A stretch of DNA of 64,000 nt from Clostridia bacterium (lineage in GTDB: Bacteria; Bacillota; Clostridia; Christensenellales; Aristaeellaceae): the NCBI GenBank assembly GCA_017464305.1, contig JAFUDS010000024.1:1-64000 (forward strand). The letters run 5' to 3'. Below, piece after piece: positions 54,631-63,879 of this stretch (positions are counted from its first letter, which is position 1; each line of letters starts with the position of its first letter). The notes beneath the pieces were generated by a model. It was not told where the DNA came from. It saw only the letters and a list, made by a program, of their open reading frames with translations, and did not search any database. A program made the translations under genes and the position numbers.

Positions 54631-54660
54631 GGACGGGGCCAGATGGCCCCGCCTTTTTTG
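54631..54660 (+). terminator. secA-prfB terminator
   Basis: Stem CGGGGCC/GGCCCCG (54634-54651), AGAT loop, followed by CCTTTTTTG. Confidence 0.9.
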
Positions 54661-54741
54661 TAAGGGAAGCTGAGAAAGCATCACGCCTTTCGCGCTGTAT
54701 GCTTTCTCCATCATTTTTCACAAGACAGAAGGAGGATTGCT

Positions 54742-55446
54742 TTGAGCGAAAAGCGCGCGCGCCTTACCGGAGCTATCTGCCTGCTTTGCCTGACCTTGGC
54801 CCTGCTGACGGGCATCATCTGGGTCTTTGCGGGCAGCGGGCCCCTTTTCGAGGCGGAAATGACCCGATTCGCCCCCAGCGCGTCCACCGGCTGGCCCCCG
54901 CAGGAATATCCCGCCATGGCCGCCCATATAGCGGACTATCTGGCAGGGCGTGTGGATGATTTCCAATATTTTTTGACGAATCCTTCTGGGGATAGCTTGC
55001 CTTGCTTCCACGATTATGAGCTGATTCACATGGCAGACTGCCGGCGGCTGATTCAGCTGGATGGATGGGTTGGGGCGATCTGCCTGGCGCTGGTCCTCCT
55101 GCTTTTCCTCCGCCTGATCCGCCATCGAAAGGAGCCGCAGGCCATGCTGGCGGCGGTTCATGGCGCCGGGCAAGCGCTATGGGGCATGAGCATCATCGCG
55201 GCGGCGCTGGCGCTATGGGCCATCATCAATTTTGACGGCCTGTTCATCACCTTTCATCATCTGGCCTTTCGGAATGATTATTGGCTGCTGAATCCGCGAA
55301 CGGATCTGCTGATTCGGCTCATGCCGGAAAGCATGTTTATCGATCTGGGCCTCAAGGGATTAACTGTCTTCCTGCTGGGTCTGGCTCTCCTGGTGGCTGG
55401 CCTTCTGGCCCTCCGGAGGCATTACAAAAAGGGCACCAAACCATGA
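54742..55446 (+). CDS. TIGR01906/DUF1461 integral membrane protein
   Basis: 234 residues, TTG start at 54742 behind AGAAGGAGGATTGC. Four to five hydrophobic segments (about 8-30, 108-128, 145-168, 210-232). CFHDYELIHMADCRRLIQ and FHHLAFRNDYWLLNPRTDLLI match the family pattern of an extracellular loop ending in HM-x-D and a second FH-x5-F-x2-D-x-W motif. Function is unknown in the family, which is widespread in Clostridia and lactic acid bacteria. The upstream 120 bases hold the prfB terminator and no clear promoter. Confidence 0.85.
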   Translation: MSEKRARLTGAICLLCLTLALLTGIIWVFAGSGPLFEAEMTRFAPSASTGWPPQEYPAMAAHIADYLAGRVDDFQYFLTNPSGDSLPCFHDYELIHMADCRRLIQLDGWVGAICLALVLLLFLRLIRHRKEPQAMLAAVHGAGQALWGMSIIAAALALWAIINFDGLFITFHHLAFRNDYWLLNPRTDLLIRLMPESMFIDLGLKGLTVFLLGLALLVAGLLALRRHYKKGTKP

Positions 55447-55459
55447 AGCGCTGCCTTCC

Positions 55460-55512
55460 CCTATGCAGAATCGCCCTCCCCAAAAGGGAGGGCGATTCTG
55501 CATCTCTTTAAT
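55460..55512 (+). terminator. Bidirectional terminator between convergent genes
   Basis: A perfect 17-bp inverted repeat (55464-55480 with 55486-55502), loop CAAAA, is followed by TCTCTTTA on the plus strand. It separates the DUF1461 gene from the convergent repeat-protein gene. Confidence 0.85.
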
Positions 55513-57410
55513 TATCCGTTTCTCCGCCGCCGGGCTGCGTCGGAAGCGTTCAAGGTCTCACTCACCGCTTTGACCGTCGCATCCATGGGATCCTCTCCCT
55601 GGGCTTCTTCCGCCGCTGGGGCTTCCTCAGCCGCCGTCTCCGAGCCATCCTCGTTGTACAGCCGCTTCAAGGTTTCTGCCATCAGCTCTCCATCCTGAGA
55701 GGTGTTCTCCTCCAGCTCCTGCTCCGGCACTGCCGGTTCCTTTCCATCGCTGCCGGACTGAATTACGCTGCGCCGGTTCCGCTTGGGCTGGGTGCCATAA
55801 TCCCGATAGTTGGCGCCCTCCAAATGATCCATGGCCTTGTTGGACTGGCTCTTCTTAATTCCCCGACGAATAAAGCCAATCAGCAGCAGCAGGAACAGCA
55901 GGGCTGTGATTCCGCCCAGAATGTACTTTGCCTGATCGGCGATGGTCTCCACCTGATCCGTCCATTCCGGCAGCTTCCGGGAGGCGGGCAGCTCCTCATA
56001 GCTCTCCGGCACGCTCTGATATTGCGGGGCGGGAGGCGTCACGATGGGCGCTTCCGTCGGTTCCGGCGTAGGCTGCTCCAGGGTAATCTGCAGGGAATTG
56101 CTGACAAAGGTCAGGGTCTGTCCCAGCTGATCCTGGCAGCTGGCGGAGAATTGGAAAATCCCCGGCATGCTGATAGCCATCTCCCGGGTAAAGGTTCTGC
56201 TTTCCCCGGCGGGAATGGTGTCGAAGGTATTGATCACCGTGTCCACCGCGCGAATCCGAATATTGGATACATCCACCGCGCTCTCGTTCCGCACGGTGAT
56301 GGTGAAGCGCACGTTGCCCGGAATCTCATATACCGCGCTGCGGTCCGCCGTGGTTTCCAGCGCCAGCACGATCTGCTGCGTCGGGTCGGTGGCGATCACG
56401 TTCACTCGACCGGTAGCCGTTTCCACTGGCTCGCCGGTGACGTCCTCCGCGGTCACGGTAAACTGCAGATCCTGGGTCTCCGTAATGGTCAAATCCTTCT
56501 CCAGGGTTTCCGTTTTACCCGCTTCCACCGTTACGCCCGTAAACACCTCACCCAGGTTTTCGTCCGTCACGGTCACATTGGTGAAATCCACCGTGCCGGA
56601 GTTCTTCAGCTTCAGAGTCAGCTTCACCGTCTCTCCGGGGGCGCCGCCCTTCTTATCCGCCGTCAAGGTGGCGCTCAGCTTCACCTCGCCGTACTTGATC
56701 GTGGCAGATTCTACCTTCTGCGTATAGGTTTTGCCTCCCGCCTTGTAGGAAATCGTGGCCGCGGAAGTCAAATCCTTCTTGCCCATCTTGGTGGTAAAGG
56801 TGTAGCTCTCCTTCTCTCCCACCGCGATCTTCTCCACGGCACCGGACTTGCTGGAGATGCCGCTGTTTTCCTTAATGGTAATGCCAGTAATCTCCACCGT
56901 GCCCGTGTTTTCCAGCTCATAGGTCACGGTCACTTCCTGATCCTTCTGGGCGGTGGTAGGCTTAATGGTCCGATTCACTGTCAATTCCGGAGCCGCGCCG
57001 GCATAAATGATCTTCTTGGAGAAATTCTTGGTTTTATTGACCAATTCCCCTTCATCATTATAGATCGAATACTTGATCTTAAAGGTAATCCGGCCCGCAT
57101 CCAGCTCCGCCTGGGTCACCTTCCATCTCCCGCTCCAGTTCTTGCTTGTCCCAACGCTCAAGGTAGGCGAGCCAAACTCTTCCACCTGTTTGCCGCTGGG
57201 GTAATAGAGCGTCACCGGGCCAGGCATATCGCTCTCGCCCACGTTGCTGACGGAGATGGACACCGTAATCTCCTTCGGCTCGGAAAACTGATTCGTCTCC
57301 AGCCCCATGGAAACCTTCAGCGGATCATCCGCCGCCAGCGCTACCGATCCGCACACAAAGACCAGTAGCAGCGCCGCCACCAAAGCGAAAATAGAAAGCT
57401 TTCTGTTCAT
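55512..57410 (-). CDS. Membrane-anchored surface protein with CARDB/DUF11-like repeats
   Basis: 632 residues. Signal peptide (MNRKLSIFALVAALLLVFVC.. ending SVALA), then four or so beta-rich modules of about 100 residues with the recurrent NVGESD, LENTGTVEITG, LKNSGTVDFTN and VRNESAVDVSN signatures of CARDB/DUF11-type Ig folds. A Pro/Thr-rich spacer (TPEPTEAPIVTPPAP) precedes one membrane helix (about 513-533) and a charged cytoplasmic tail rich in Glu. So the repeats face outside and the tail inside. Role unknown: adhesion, scaffolding or envelope sensing are all possible. Monocistronic, with a consensus promoter. Confidence 0.82.
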   Translation of the reverse strand: MNRKLSIFALVAALLLVFVCGSVALAADDPLKVSMGLETNQFSEPKEITVSISVSNVGESDMPGPVTLYYPSGKQVEEFGSPTLSVGTSKNWSGRWKVTQAELDAGRITFKIKYSIYNDEGELVNKTKNFSKKIIYAGAAPELTVNRTIKPTTAQKDQEVTVTYELENTGTVEITGITIKENSGISSKSGAVEKIAVGEKESYTFTTKMGKKDLTSAATISYKAGGKTYTQKVESATIKYGEVKLSATLTADKKGGAPGETVKLTLKLKNSGTVDFTNVTVTDENLGEVFTGVTVEAGKTETLEKDLTITETQDLQFTVTAEDVTGEPVETATGRVNVIATDPTQQIVLALETTADRSAVYEIPGNVRFTITVRNESAVDVSNIRIRAVDTVINTFDTIPAGESRTFTREMAISMPGIFQFSASCQDQLGQTLTFVSNSLQITLEQPTPEPTEAPIVTPPAPQYQSVPESYEELPASRKLPEWTDQVETIADQAKYILGGITALLFLLLLIGFIRRGIKKSQSNKAMDHLEGANYRDYGTQPKRNRRSVIQSGSDGKEPAVPEQELEENTSQDGELMAETLKRLYNEDGSETAAEEAPAAEEAQGEDPMDATVKAVSETLNASDAARRRRNG

Positions 57411-57521
57411 GCACCATTCAGGACCCGCCCGGGCCCTTGCCCCCTTCCCTGAACATCAGGAGATGGTCAAACCCTTCCTGCGATATTGTTACAAAAATGA
57501 TACCTACAGGAATACAAGGCT

Positions 57522-57550
57522 ATTGTATTCGGAAGGCCTTATTTTGTCAA
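57522..57550 (-). promoter_or_regulatory. Promoter of the surface repeat-protein gene
   Basis: Minus-strand -35 TTGACA (57545-57550), 17-bp spacer, -10 TACAAT (57522-57527): a near-consensus promoter with a leader of about 110 bases. Confidence 0.8.
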
Positions 57551-57578
57551 GAAAAAATGTCGTCTCTGTGACAAAATG

Positions 57579-58607
57579 TTACATTTTTATTTCGTTTATC
57601 GCCTTGTCCAGGGCTGCAATCACCCGATCGCACCAGGCGTCGAATTCCGGATCCGGCGTCTGGCATTCCGGATGAGCCAGGATGTAATCCAGGGCGATTC
57701 GCGCCCCCCGATGGAAGGGAATGGTGGTCGTCATCCCGGGAGCCAGGCGCTTCACCTTGCTGTTATCAAAGCTGACGCAGACCGACTTATCTCCAATCAG
57801 GCTGCCTTCATAGTCGTATCCCATTTCCTTTCCCGCCTCTGCCAGGAAAGCGGAGGAAACGTAATAGGGCTTCAGCTCCACCCCCAGGGCGTCGGCAATG
57901 GTGCCATAGATCTGGTTCCAGGTCAAAATCTCGTCCCCCGTGATGTGGAAGGCCTCCCCCAAGGCGTGCTTGTTGCCCATGAGGCCGATATATCCCGTGG
58001 CGAAATCCTCGTTGAAGGTCAGATGCCACAGGGAGGTGCCATCCCCCTGAATCAGCACCGGCTTGCCCTCCAGCATCCGCTGAATCACCTGCCAGGAGCC
58101 CTTGTTCCCATGGACGCCCATGGGTACCGCCCGCTCATCGTAGGTATGGCTGGGGCGAACGATGGTTACCGGAAAGCCTTCCTCCCGATATTTCTTCATC
58201 AGGAATTCCTCGCAGGCGATCTTGTTCCGGGAATATTCCCAGTGGGGATTGGCCAGGGTGGTCCCCTCCGTGATGCGGAAATCCGCCGCAGGCTTGTGAT
58301 AGGCGGAGGCGGAGCTGATGTAGATATACTGCTTCGTCCGGCCCTGGAACAGACGATAATCCCGCTCCACCTGATCCACCGTGAAGCCGATAAACTCGCC
58401 CACCACGTCATACACTGTATCTCCGATGGCCGCCCGCACCGCCGCCTCGTCATTGATGTCCGCCACGATGGAATGCACCCCCTCGGGCACCGCGTCCTTC
58501 CGGTTGCCCCGGTTCAGCAGCCAAACCTCCCACAGAGGATCCTGGGCCAGCTTCCGCACAATGGCCGTACTGATAATGCCCGTTCCGCCGATAAACAATG
58601 CCTTCAT
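57579..58607 (-). CDS. NAD-dependent epimerase/dehydratase (extended SDR) family protein
   Basis: 342 residues from an ATG at 58607 with CAGGAGGT upstream; the frame stays open to 58976, but that part lies inside the livF terminator and gene. MKALFIGGTGIISTAIVRKL is the Rossmann NAD(P) site (GGTGxxS form). The catalytic Tyr/Lys pair is not in the classic YxxxK form, the nearest being ISSASAYHKPAADF, so it may be an atypical SDR that binds rather than oxidises. Such proteins often act on nucleotide sugars; no neighbour indicates the substrate. It has its own promoter overlapping the livF terminator. Confidence 0.78.
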   Translation of the reverse strand: MKALFIGGTGIISTAIVRKLAQDPLWEVWLLNRGNRKDAVPEGVHSIVADINDEAAVRAAIGDTVYDVVGEFIGFTVDQVERDYRLFQGRTKQYIYISSASAYHKPAADFRITEGTTLANPHWEYSRNKIACEEFLMKKYREEGFPVTIVRPSHTYDERAVPMGVHGNKGSWQVIQRMLEGKPVLIQGDGTSLWHLTFNEDFATGYIGLMGNKHALGEAFHITGDEILTWNQIYGTIADALGVELKPYYVSSAFLAEAGKEMGYDYEGSLIGDKSVCVSFDNSKVKRLAPGMTTTIPFHRGARIALDYILAHPECQTPDPEFDAWCDRVIAALDKAINEIKM

Positions 58608-58656
58608 GAATTTTGTACCTCCTGCAAAATAATTGAATCTCAACTTGGGTGAGAGC

Positions 58657-58685
58657 AGTATACGATACCTGCCCTGAAAATTCAA
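58657..58685 (-). promoter_or_regulatory. Promoter of the SDR gene
   Basis: Minus-strand -35 TTGAAT (58680-58685), 17-bp spacer, -10 TATACT (58657-58662); the -35 overlaps the tail of the livF terminator. Confidence 0.65.
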
Positions 58686-58720
58686 GACGGGTGGGAGGAT
58701 TTTTCCTCCCGCCCGTCGGA
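58675..58720 (-). terminator. liv operon terminator
   Basis: A 13-bp stem GACGGGCGGGAGG/CCTCCCACCCGTC with one wobble or mismatch is followed on the minus strand by TTGAATTTT, about 70 bases past the livF stop. Confidence 0.75.
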
Positions 58721-58791
58721 CTACGTCTAATTCTGCTTTCCCACTGGAAAGATCCTTCCCTCCAGCGGCATGTTCCATGCTTTCAGGGGCC

Positions 58792-59514
58792 TTAATTACC
58801 CAGATATGCCTTCCGAACCTTATCGTCATGTAGCAGGCTGCTGGCGGTGCCGGAGATGGAAATCGCTCCGGTTTCCAGCACATACGCCCGATCCGCCACC
58901 GACAGCGCCATCTGGGCGTTCTGTTCCACCAGGAGAATGGTAGCCCCGGAGGCATGCAGCTCCTGAATGATCTCAAAGATCTGATCCACCAGGATGGGGG
59001 CCAAGCCCATGGAGGGCTCGTCCAGCATCAGCAGCTTCGGCTTGCTCATCAGCGCCCGGCCCATGGCCAGCATCTGCTGCTCGCCGCCGGAGAGGGTTCC
59101 CGCGATCTGCTTTTCCCGTTCCTTCAGCCGGGGGAACCGGGCAAACACATCCGCCAGCGAATCCTCAATCTCGCTGTTGGGCCGGCTGTACGCACCCATC
59201 TCCAGGTTTTCCTTCACCGTCATTTGCTGGAAAACCCGCCGCCCCTCCGGGCAGAGGGCCAATCCCTTATAGATCATCTTGGAGGCGCTTGTGCCCCCGA
59301 CGGGCACCCCATCCAGCACGATGGACCCCTGGCGGGGCTTTAGCAGGCCGGCGATGGTGTTCAGGGTGGTGGACTTCCCAGCGCCGTTGGCCCCGATCAG
59401 CGTTACGATTTCCCCTTCAAAAACCTCCAGGGAAATCCCCTTGATGGCGTGAATCGCCCCGTAATACACATGAAGATCCTTCACCTTCAGCAAAGGCAGT
59501 TTCTGCTCGCTCAT
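58792..59514 (-). CDS. livF: Branched-chain amino acid ABC transporter ATPase LivF
   Basis: 240 residues, typical LivF size. Walker A GANGAGKSTTLNTIAG, signature LSGGEQQMLAMGRALM, Walker B LLMLDEPSMGLAP with the PSMGLAP form specific to LivF, and the H-loop replaced by VEQN as usual in this family. It hydrolyses ATP together with LivG to power uptake. ATGA overlap with livG shows translational coupling. Last gene of the five-gene operon. Confidence 0.96.
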   Translation of the reverse strand: MSEQKLPLLKVKDLHVYYGAIHAIKGISLEVFEGEIVTLIGANGAGKSTTLNTIAGLLKPRQGSIVLDGVPVGGTSASKMIYKGLALCPEGRRVFQQMTVKENLEMGAYSRPNSEIEDSLADVFARFPRLKEREKQIAGTLSGGEQQMLAMGRALMSKPKLLMLDEPSMGLAPILVDQIFEIIQELHASGATILLVEQNAQMALSVADRAYVLETGAISISGTASSLLHDDKVRKAYLGN

Positions 59515-60392
59515 GCCTGGGCCTCCTTTCCCGCCTGGGCGGACCGGGCCTTGCCCAGATAGGCTTCAATCACCGCCGGATTCGCCTGGATTTCATCCGC
59601 GGTACCCTTGGCGATGACCCGTCCAAAGTTCAGCACGCAGATGCCCTCGCAGACGCCCATCACCAGGCTCATGTCATGCTCAATCAGCAGGATGGCGATC
59701 TGGAATTCGTTCCGGATGCGGGCGATGGTTTCCATCAGCTCCTCGGTTTCCCGGGGATTCATGCCCGCGGCCGGCTCGTCCAGCAGCAGCAGCTTGGGAT
59801 GGGTGGCCAGGGCCCGAATGATCTCCAGCCGGCGCTGGGCCCCGTAGGGCAGGCTGCCCGCCTCCTCGTCCGCCAGGTTTTCCATGTTAAAGATGTGCAG
59901 CAGCTCCAGGGCCCGCTCATGCTGCTTCTTCTCCTGGCTCCAGTACCGGGGTAGCCGCAGCACGCCGCTGAACATATCGTACTTGATCTGATTGTGCAGG
60001 CCGATGCGCACGTTCTCTTCCACCGTCATCTTGTCGAAAAGACGAATGTTCTGGAAGGTCCGGGCCAGGCCCAGCTTCGAGGCCTGGACGATATTCATGC
60101 CCTTCAGGTCCTGCCCGTCGAACAGCACCGCTCCGGAGGTGGGCTCGTACACCTTGGTCAGCAGGTTGAACACCGTGGTCTTGCCCGCGCCATTGGGGCC
60201 GATGAGCCCGGCGATTTCCGTCCGCCCAATGGTCAGATTGAAATCATCCACCGCCTTCAGCCCGCCGAACTGAATCCCCAAATGCCGGGTTTCCAGCACG
60301 GGAATCTCATTCACATCCCGCTCGGGCACGATGGAATGGGAGGGCACGGGCACCATCCGGGTATCCGATCTGCGTCTTACCTTTTCGCTCAT
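59511..60392 (-). CDS. livG: Branched-chain amino acid ABC transporter ATPase LivG
   Basis: 293 residues, about 30 longer than usual because of an N-terminal extension (MSEKVRRRSDTRMVPVPSHS..) of no known function; Met13 (MVPVPSHS) is an alternative start but lacks a ribosome site. Walker A GPNGAGKTTVFNLLT, signature LPYGAQRRLEIIRAL, Walker B LLLLDEPAAGMNP with the AAGMNP typical of LivG, and LLIEHDMSLVMG as H-loop. Overlaps both neighbours by four bases. Confidence 0.95.
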   Translation of the reverse strand: MSEKVRRRSDTRMVPVPSHSIVPERDVNEIPVLETRHLGIQFGGLKAVDDFNLTIGRTEIAGLIGPNGAGKTTVFNLLTKVYEPTSGAVLFDGQDLKGMNIVQASKLGLARTFQNIRLFDKMTVEENVRIGLHNQIKYDMFSGVLRLPRYWSQEKKQHERALELLHIFNMENLADEEAGSLPYGAQRRLEIIRALATHPKLLLLDEPAAGMNPRETEELMETIARIRNEFQIAILLIEHDMSLVMGVCEGICVLNFGRVIAKGTADEIQANPAVIEAYLGKARSAQAGKEAQA

Positions 60393-61465
60393 TTTCCGAC
60401 CCCTCCCTGCGCTCCTTGTGTCGCCGCGTTTTTCTTGCCCTGGAACAGCTTTTTCACCGGCGCGAAGATGGATTCCGCAATAGCGCGAACCGTGGGATTA
60501 TTGGTGAAGATCATCACCAGAATCAGCACCACGGCGTACACCAGCATCCGGTAATCGGCGAATTCCCGCAGCAGCTCCGGCAGCATGGTCAACACTGTGG
60601 CGGAAATAATCGCGCCCAGGGTGTTGCCAATGCCACCCAGCACCACGAACACCAGCACATTGATGCTCTGGTCGAACTTGAACTTGCCGGGAATCAGGGT
60701 GGAATAGTTCAGCCCGTACAGTGCGCCGGCCATACCAGCCAGCACCGCCGCCGTTACAAAGGCGATCATTTTGTATTTGGTCACATTGATGCCCACGGAT
60801 TCCGCCGCAATGCGGTTATCCCGAGTCGCCATAATGGCCCGGCCCGTGCGGCTGTTCACCAGGTTCAGCACCACGATCAACGAAAGGATGATCAGCACAA
60901 AACCCGCCGTAAAGGTGGCGATCTTGCCCACAGACACCGCGCCGTTAGGCCCGTTCAGCAGCAGCTTGCCGGGCAGGTTCGGGTTGATAAAGCCCAGCAC
61001 CAGCTTCTGCCCATCCACGGAGGCATAAACGCAGTTCAGCACGTTGCGGATGATTTCGCCAAAGGCCAGCGTAACGATGGCCAGATAGTCCCCCCGCAGC
61101 CGCAGCACCGGAATGCCGATCAGCACCCCGAAGATGCCAGCCATGACGCCGCCCACCACAATCGCGATCACCAGCCGCAGGGTTTCGTTTTCCACCTGAA
61201 AACCGTTCAGCAGCCAGCCGGAGGCCACGATACCGCTGAAGGCGCCGATGCTCATAAATCCGGCGTGCCCCAGGCTCAGCTCACCGGAGATGCCCACCAC
61301 CAGGTTCAGGCTCACCGCCATGACGATCCAGCAGGTAATGGGAATCAGCTGTCCCCGCAGGGACCGGCTCATGTCCTTGTAAAACACATTGCACAGCACA
61401 AAGGCCAGAATCACAATGCCGAAGGTCACGGAATTGTAGATCAGCTTTTTCTTTTTCGCGTTCAT
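60389..61465 (-). CDS. livM: Branched-chain amino acid ABC transporter permease LivM
   Basis: 358 residues from an ATG at 61465 preceded by AAGGAGGGC; nine codons upstream is another possible but weak start. Eight to ten helices. GELSLGHAGFMSIGAFSG and GLNYSTLIPGKFKFDQSINV are LivM landmarks, and the loop with RAIMATRDNRIAAESVGIN contacts the ATPase. Forms the membrane channel with LivH. 13 bases separate it from the livH stop. Confidence 0.95.
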   Translation of the reverse strand: MNAKKKKLIYNSVTFGIVILAFVLCNVFYKDMSRSLRGQLIPITCWIVMAVSLNLVVGISGELSLGHAGFMSIGAFSGIVASGWLLNGFQVENETLRLVIAIVVGGVMAGIFGVLIGIPVLRLRGDYLAIVTLAFGEIIRNVLNCVYASVDGQKLVLGFINPNLPGKLLLNGPNGAVSVGKIATFTAGFVLIILSLIVVLNLVNSRTGRAIMATRDNRIAAESVGINVTKYKMIAFVTAAVLAGMAGALYGLNYSTLIPGKFKFDQSINVLVFVVLGGIGNTLGAIISATVLTMLPELLREFADYRMLVYAVVLILVMIFTNNPTVRAIAESIFAPVKKLFQGKKNAATQGAQGGVGK

Positions 61466-61478
61466 TCCGCTGCCCTCC

Positions 61479-62366
61479 TTACACTTTCTCACGAATCGGC
61501 TTGCCCAGCAGCCCGGTGGGCCGGAACAGCAGCACGATGATCAGCACCGCGAAAACGATGGCGTCCCCCAGCTCCGTGGAGATATATGCCTTGCCCAGAA
61601 TCTCGATGACCCCCAGCAGAATGCCGCCGATCATGGCCCCAGGAATGGAGCCAATACCGCCGAACACCGCCGCCGTGAAGGCTTTGATGCCGGGCATGGA
61701 GCCGGTGGTGGGCATCAGGGTCGGATAAGCGGAGCAGAGCAGAATGCCCGCCACCGCCGCCAGAGCGGAACCGATGGCAAAGGTGGTGGAGATGGTGCGG
61801 TTCACATTGATCCCCATCAGCTCCGCCGCGCCCCGGTCCTCGGACACGCATCGCATGGCCTTCCCCACCTTGGTCCGGGAAATAAAGGTGGTCAGGACCA
61901 GCATAATCACGATGTTGGCCAGAATCGCCACCAGGGTCACCCCGCTGATATTCAGCTTTCCGCCGAAGAGCGAGAAGGTGGGCAGGGCCATCATGGTCGT
62001 GGCCGGGAAGCTCTTGGGGTTGGGGCCCCAGATCAGCAGCGCCAGATTCTGCAGCAGATAGCTCATGCCGATGGCGGTAATCAGTACCGCCAGGGAAGCC
62101 GCCTGCCGCAGGGGGCGATAGGCCAGCCCCTCAATGGTGATTCCCAAGGCGGTACACACCAGCATGGCCACAATCAGGGCCAGCACCGGGGGCAGATTCC
62201 AGTACTGCAGCGCGCAGAAGGCGATGTAAGCACCGACCATAATCACATCGCCATGGGCAAAGTTCAGCATCTTGGCGATGCCATAAACCATGGTATATCC
62301 CAGGGCGATGATGGCATAGATGCTCCCCAGGCTGATGCCGTTAACCAGGTTGGACAGAAAAATCAT
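61479..62366 (-). CDS. livH: Branched-chain amino acid ABC transporter permease LivH
   Basis: 295 residues, about eight helices. NGISLGSIYAIIALGYTMVY and the GIAKMLNFAHGDVIMVGAY segment (FAHGD) are characteristic; the ATPase-contact loop contains TKVGKAMRCVSEDRGAAELM. Partner of LivM. Located after two intercistronic hairpins that follow the binding-protein gene, so it is expected at lower level than the binding protein. GAGAGGA precedes ATG. Confidence 0.95.
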   Translation of the reverse strand: MIFLSNLVNGISLGSIYAIIALGYTMVYGIAKMLNFAHGDVIMVGAYIAFCALQYWNLPPVLALIVAMLVCTALGITIEGLAYRPLRQAASLAVLITAIGMSYLLQNLALLIWGPNPKSFPATTMMALPTFSLFGGKLNISGVTLVAILANIVIMLVLTTFISRTKVGKAMRCVSEDRGAAELMGINVNRTISTTFAIGSALAAVAGILLCSAYPTLMPTTGSMPGIKAFTAAVFGGIGSIPGAMIGGILLGVIEILGKAYISTELGDAIVFAVLIIVLLFRPTGLLGKPIREKV

Positions 62367-62410
62367 CGTTCTTGTCCTCTCTTACGGAAGGTTGATCATT
62401 GTGTATCCGG

Positions 62411-62489
62411 CCATATTTCCACCATCCTGGCAATGAAATATGGACCTATCAAAAACGAGCGAATCCGCTCCCGATGATTCGGGAGCGGA
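62411..62489 (-). terminator. Two intercistronic hairpins between livJ and livH
   Basis: On the minus strand the transcript meets TCCGCTCCCGA/TCGGGAGCGGA (62464-62489, perfect 11 bp, TGAT loop) followed by TTCGCTCGTTTTTG, then a 9-bp inverted repeat CCATATTTC/GAAATATGG (62411-62419 with 62435-62443). The first is probably a leaky terminator that lowers permease expression; the second may block decay from the 3' side. Confidence 0.65.
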
Positions 62490-62522
62490 CCGCGCTATCA
62501 GACGTGATAAACGTCCTTTTCC

Positions 62523-63659
62523 TTAGTTGTTGAATCCGACATAAGCGCCGTTCTCGATAATCACAGCGGTGGGGGTCTTGCTGACCTCACCGTTGGCGGA
62601 CCAGGTCATGGTACCGGTGACGCCGGCGATTTCGATTTCCTGAATCGCGGCGATGATGCGGTCGCAGATATCCTCCGCGGCTTCGCCTTCCTGCACGTCC
62701 GCCTTCTCGGCAGCGGCCACCAGCGCGTACACGCCGTCATAGGAGTCCGCGGCGAACTGGTTGGGCACTTCGTTGTACAGCTCCTGATAGGTAGCTACGA
62801 ACTTCTGGGTCTTCTCATCCTGGGCGTCGGCAGAGAAGGGGGTCAGCAGCATGACGCCTTCCGCCAGAGCGGTGTCAAAGCCTTCGATGGACAGGATGCC
62901 GTCCATGCCGTCCACGCCGAAGAAGATGGGGGCGAAGCCGTTGGCGTTGGCCTTGATCAGGATCTGGGAAGCGGGGGTGTAGTAGATGGGCAGGAACACC
63001 AGCTCGGCGCCGTTGTTCTGGGCATCCGCCACCTGCACGGAGAAGTCGGTGGTATCATCGGTGAAAGTGGTGGTGGAAACGATTTCCAGACCCACTTCCG
63101 CCGCCTTGTCAGCGAAGGTCTGATAGATACCGGTGGAATAGGCGTCCGCGTTGTTGTAGATCACAGCCACCTTGGTCGCCAGGTTGTGCTCCGCGATGTA
63201 CTCAGCGGAAGCGGAACCCTGAGCCGGGTCGGTGAAGCACACCTGATACACGTTGTCCTTGTCCGCGGTCACAGCGGTGGAAGAGGCAGAGGGGGTCAGC
63301 ATGAACACCCGCTCCTCATAGGCCACTGCGCCCACAGCGATGCAGGGGGTGGTGGTGGTGGTACCGACGATCAGCTGCGCGCCGGCGTCCATGGCGTTGT
63401 TGTAGGCGTTCACGGCCACTTCCGCGTCATGGGTATCGTCTTCGTCGATGATTTCCACTCTGTACTTGCCGCCAGCGGCGTTGATTTCATCCGCGGCGAT
63501 CTTGGCGCCCCGGCTGGTAGCCATGCCGTACACGGCGGCCGCGCCAGTCAGCGGACCAATGTGCGCGATCTTCAGCGTAATCTGATCCTCAGCGCCCGCA
63601 AAGGACAGCACGCTCAAACACATGGCCAGAGCCAGCGCCAAAGCAACAATCTTCTTCAT
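62523..63659 (-). CDS. livJ: Branched-chain amino acid ABC substrate-binding protein
   Basis: 378 residues from an ATG at 63659 with GGAGGAAAACAAG upstream; an earlier in-frame ATG at 63698 would displace the signal peptide. Signal peptide MKKIVALALALAMCLSVLSF, cut near AGAE. IAHIGPLTGAAAVYGMATSR opens a Peripla_BP_6 domain as in LivJ/LivK, and VGTTTTTPCIAVGAVAYEE and TPSASSTAVTADKDNVY line the ligand pocket in family members. No lipobox cysteine is seen at the cleavage site. It heads the liv operon. Leu/Ile/Val is the family default; other amino acids or amides are possible. Confidence 0.93.
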   Translation of the reverse strand: MKKIVALALALAMCLSVLSFAGAEDQITLKIAHIGPLTGAAAVYGMATSRGAKIAADEINAAGGKYRVEIIDEDDTHDAEVAVNAYNNAMDAGAQLIVGTTTTTPCIAVGAVAYEERVFMLTPSASSTAVTADKDNVYQVCFTDPAQGSASAEYIAEHNLATKVAVIYNNADAYSTGIYQTFADKAAEVGLEIVSTTTFTDDTTDFSVQVADAQNNGAELVFLPIYYTPASQILIKANANGFAPIFFGVDGMDGILSIEGFDTALAEGVMLLTPFSADAQDEKTQKFVATYQELYNEVPNQFAADSYDGVYALVAAAEKADVQEGEAAEDICDRIIAAIQEIEIAGVTGTMTWSANGEVSKTPTAVIIENGAYVGFNN

Positions 63660-63715
63660 CTTGTTTTCCTCCATCCGAAATGTATTCTGTAAATCCAAAG
63701 GGATTTTACCGCGCC

Positions 63716-63744
63716 ATTATACTCACGCAAAATCCCCGCGTAAA
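63716..63744 (-). promoter_or_regulatory. liv operon promoter
   Basis: Minus-strand -10 TATAAT (63716-63721) with a weak -35 TTTACG (63739-63744) at 17 bp; the start lies about 50 bases ahead of livJ. I see no CodY box or riboswitch in the 220-base gap. Confidence 0.6.
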
Positions 63745-63879
63745 GCGATTTTATTGTTTCTTTCCTGTATTTTTTTATTGCTTTACAGCGCTAAATTTTT
63801 GAGTTTGTCACATTCGTCCATTCTTTTCCCAGATTGATCCTGTGACGTTTTGGCAAGCCTTCGATTTAACCGGTTTTCC

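Noticed and set aside
57579-58976. Extending the SDR protein 123 codons upstream
   Set aside because: The extra part runs through the livF coding end, its terminator and the SDR promoter; CAGGAGGT marks the ATG at 58607.
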